From positions 1-7,710 of the forward strand of contig VGLO01000034.1 of NCBI GenBank assembly GCA_016866675.1: 7,710 nucleotides of DNA, written 5' to 3'. The notes beneath the pieces were generated by a model. The model was given only the letters and a program-made list of their open reading frames with translations, ran no database searches and had not been told where the DNA came from. A program made the translations under genes and the position numbers. The DNA comes from Candidatus Staskawiczbacteria bacterium. GTDB taxonomy: Bacteria; Patescibacteriota; Minisyncoccia; Minisyncoccales; Staskawiczbacteraceae. Below, piece after piece: positions 6,656 through 7,710 of the stretch. Every line of letters starts with the position of its first letter. Positions within the stretch are counted from its first letter, which is position 1.

Positions 6656-7710
6656 TCAATAGTGGACCTTAGTGAAAAAGGAGAAATTGCTTGAGGCTTG
6701 CATGCTAATTCTAATTGACTTCGTTGATATAAGCACACCATATGACGGGGATATTTCGCAATCTACTATTTCAAGTAAAAAATTATTTGATGATGAAAAG
6801 CATAAGCTTAATACCGTATCCTTTGCCCCTCGTAAGAAAATCTTATCGTTAGCAATTATTTCAGGGGATATTTCAGGAGCCAAATAAAAATGCCAGACGA
6901 AATTGTGCTCACTGCCACAACGAATTTCATCCAATACTTCTAACTCTGTTTCACTTTTCAGCTTTATTTTCCTCGTATGTGTAGCATTTAAATCAGAGGG
7001 TAATTTCCACTTTCTAGTGCCTGAAACATAGATTTCTTCTTCATTCTCTTTTATCTCCATTTTTCCCACTTCATTAAAGCCCAACACGGAGAATAGATTA
7101 GAGTCTAAAAGCTCCACTTGATCTTGTCCATCAATGGTAAGCGTATTGTGCTTGCTGGTTGACCTGAACTTATTGCGATCAACGGCAGAAGCCGTATAAA
7201 CATAGGAGCCTGGGTCAATTATAAAATCCTGTTTGCCAACCAATAGTTCAAAAGATAAGCCATCAGCGTGTGTGTGGGTGCCTAGCATCTTTCGATGAAG
7301 ATCCGCATAACAACTTAGGCTTGTGTTTGAAAAAATTAAATATAAATCCGCTTTTTTCAATATTACAAATCCTGCATCTCGGTGGTCTTTAATTACAGAA
7401 ACAGAAGCTTTTTGGGGATTCGACTCTTTGATTACATTTTTTTCTGGTAACAAAAAGAAAGCATCCAAGACCATTTTATCAGCCGAAAGGCTTTCATAAT
7501 GTTTACCATACCCGGAGTAACCAATACTTAGTAGATAATCATGTACACGAAAATCACGTTTTACAAATGGCAGCAAACGGCCATCATCATTGTCGCCCAT
7601 TTGAGGAGCCATGCCGTTATGTTTTGTATAGTGGTCCGTAAAATCAAACATGCTCTCAACACGCAATTGAACATCCAACGGAATCGGCTCCTTGACCCGT
7701 TGCAACATAA
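6656..7710 (-). CDS. Heparinase II/III-like polysaccharide lyase family protein, 5' part beyond window
   Basis: The frame is open to the right edge and the first Met in the window (7708) is probably internal, because 350 residues cover only the C-terminal part of a family usually above 500 residues. The fragment starts in the end of the helical toroid, with the conserved PQMGDNDDGRLLPF (35-48), and continues into the heparinase II/III beta-sandwich domain. Key blocks are GTHTHADGLSFELLV (143-157), IIDPGSYVYT (163-172) and FRSTSKHNTLTIDGQDQ (181-197). By analogy with Pedobacter heparinase II, H147, D165 and H187 may form the metal site and H145 may be the neighbouring catalytic-region histidine; this mapping is inference. 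Such proteins cleave uronic-acid-containing polysaccharides by beta-elimination and occur in exopolysaccharide gene clusters. Any signal peptide would lie outside the window, so location is unknown. It is the first gene of the visible set and is followed by wecB. Confidence 0.9.
   Translation of the reverse strand, partial: MLQRVKEPIPLDVQLRVESMFDFTDHYTKHNGMAPQMGDNDDGRLLPFVKRDFRVHDYLLSIGYSGYGKHYESLSADKMVLDAFFLLPEKNVIKESNPQKASVSVIKDHRDAGFVILKKADLYLIFSNTSLSCYADLHRKMLGTHTHADGLSFELLVGKQDFIIDPGSYVYTASAVDRNKFRSTSKHNTLTIDGQDQVELLDSNLFSVLGFNEVGKMEIKENEEEIYVSGTRKWKLPSDLNATHTRKIKLKSETELEVLDEIRCGSEHNFVWHFYLAPEISPEIIANDKIFLRGAKDTVLSLCFSSSNNFLLEIVDCEISPSYGVLISTKSIRISMQASSNFSFFTKVHY

Overview
The window is AT-rich and compact. 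It carries part of a cell-surface polysaccharide (capsule, exopolysaccharide or O-antigen type) locus, and every real gene lies on the minus strand. There are no clear Shine-Dalgarno sites and starts are preceded by A/T-rich sequence. Together with the mix of WecB-type epimerase, AsnB-like amidotransferases, GT4 glycosyltransferases and a heparinase II/III-like protein, this suggests a member of the Bacteroidota. That assignment is an inference from style and gene content, not a proven identification.

In transcription order (right to left) the layout is: a heparinase II/III-like protein whose 5' part lies beyond the right edge (>7710-6656); a non-hydrolysing UDP-GlcNAc 2-epimerase (6607-5498); a GT4-like glycosyltransferase (5480-4353); a decayed N-terminal remnant of an asparagine synthetase-like gene (about 4344-4152); an intact AsnB-like amidotransferase of 606 residues (4071-2251); a second GT4 glycosyltransferase (2244-1102); and a second AsnB-like gene (1093 to beyond the left edge), open for 364 codons with its 3' end missing. 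Except around the remnant, gaps are 6 to 48 bases, so the genes probably form one transcription unit that extends past both edges. I see no convincing internal promoter or terminator.

A plausible joint role is as follows. The epimerase supplies UDP-ManNAc or a related 2-epimerised amino sugar. The two GT4 enzymes add sugars to a lipid-linked repeat unit. The AsnB-like proteins transfer glutamine-derived ammonia to a carboxylate, possibly turning a uronic acid into a uronamide. The heparinase-like lyase may trim or release the uronic-acid-containing polymer. The reactions of the AsnB-like proteins, GTs and lyase on specific sugars are inferences.

The most notable observation is the unannotated asnB remnant between the first GT and the intact asnB. 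It still reads clearly as a glutaminase-domain N-terminus (HRGPD and RRLSILDL blocks) but has a damaged start, one frameshift in an A7 run and three in-frame stops. The locus therefore holds two living AsnB-like genes and one dead one, each downstream of a GT gene or of a GT-asnB junction, which suggests repeated gain and replacement of amidotransferase genes.
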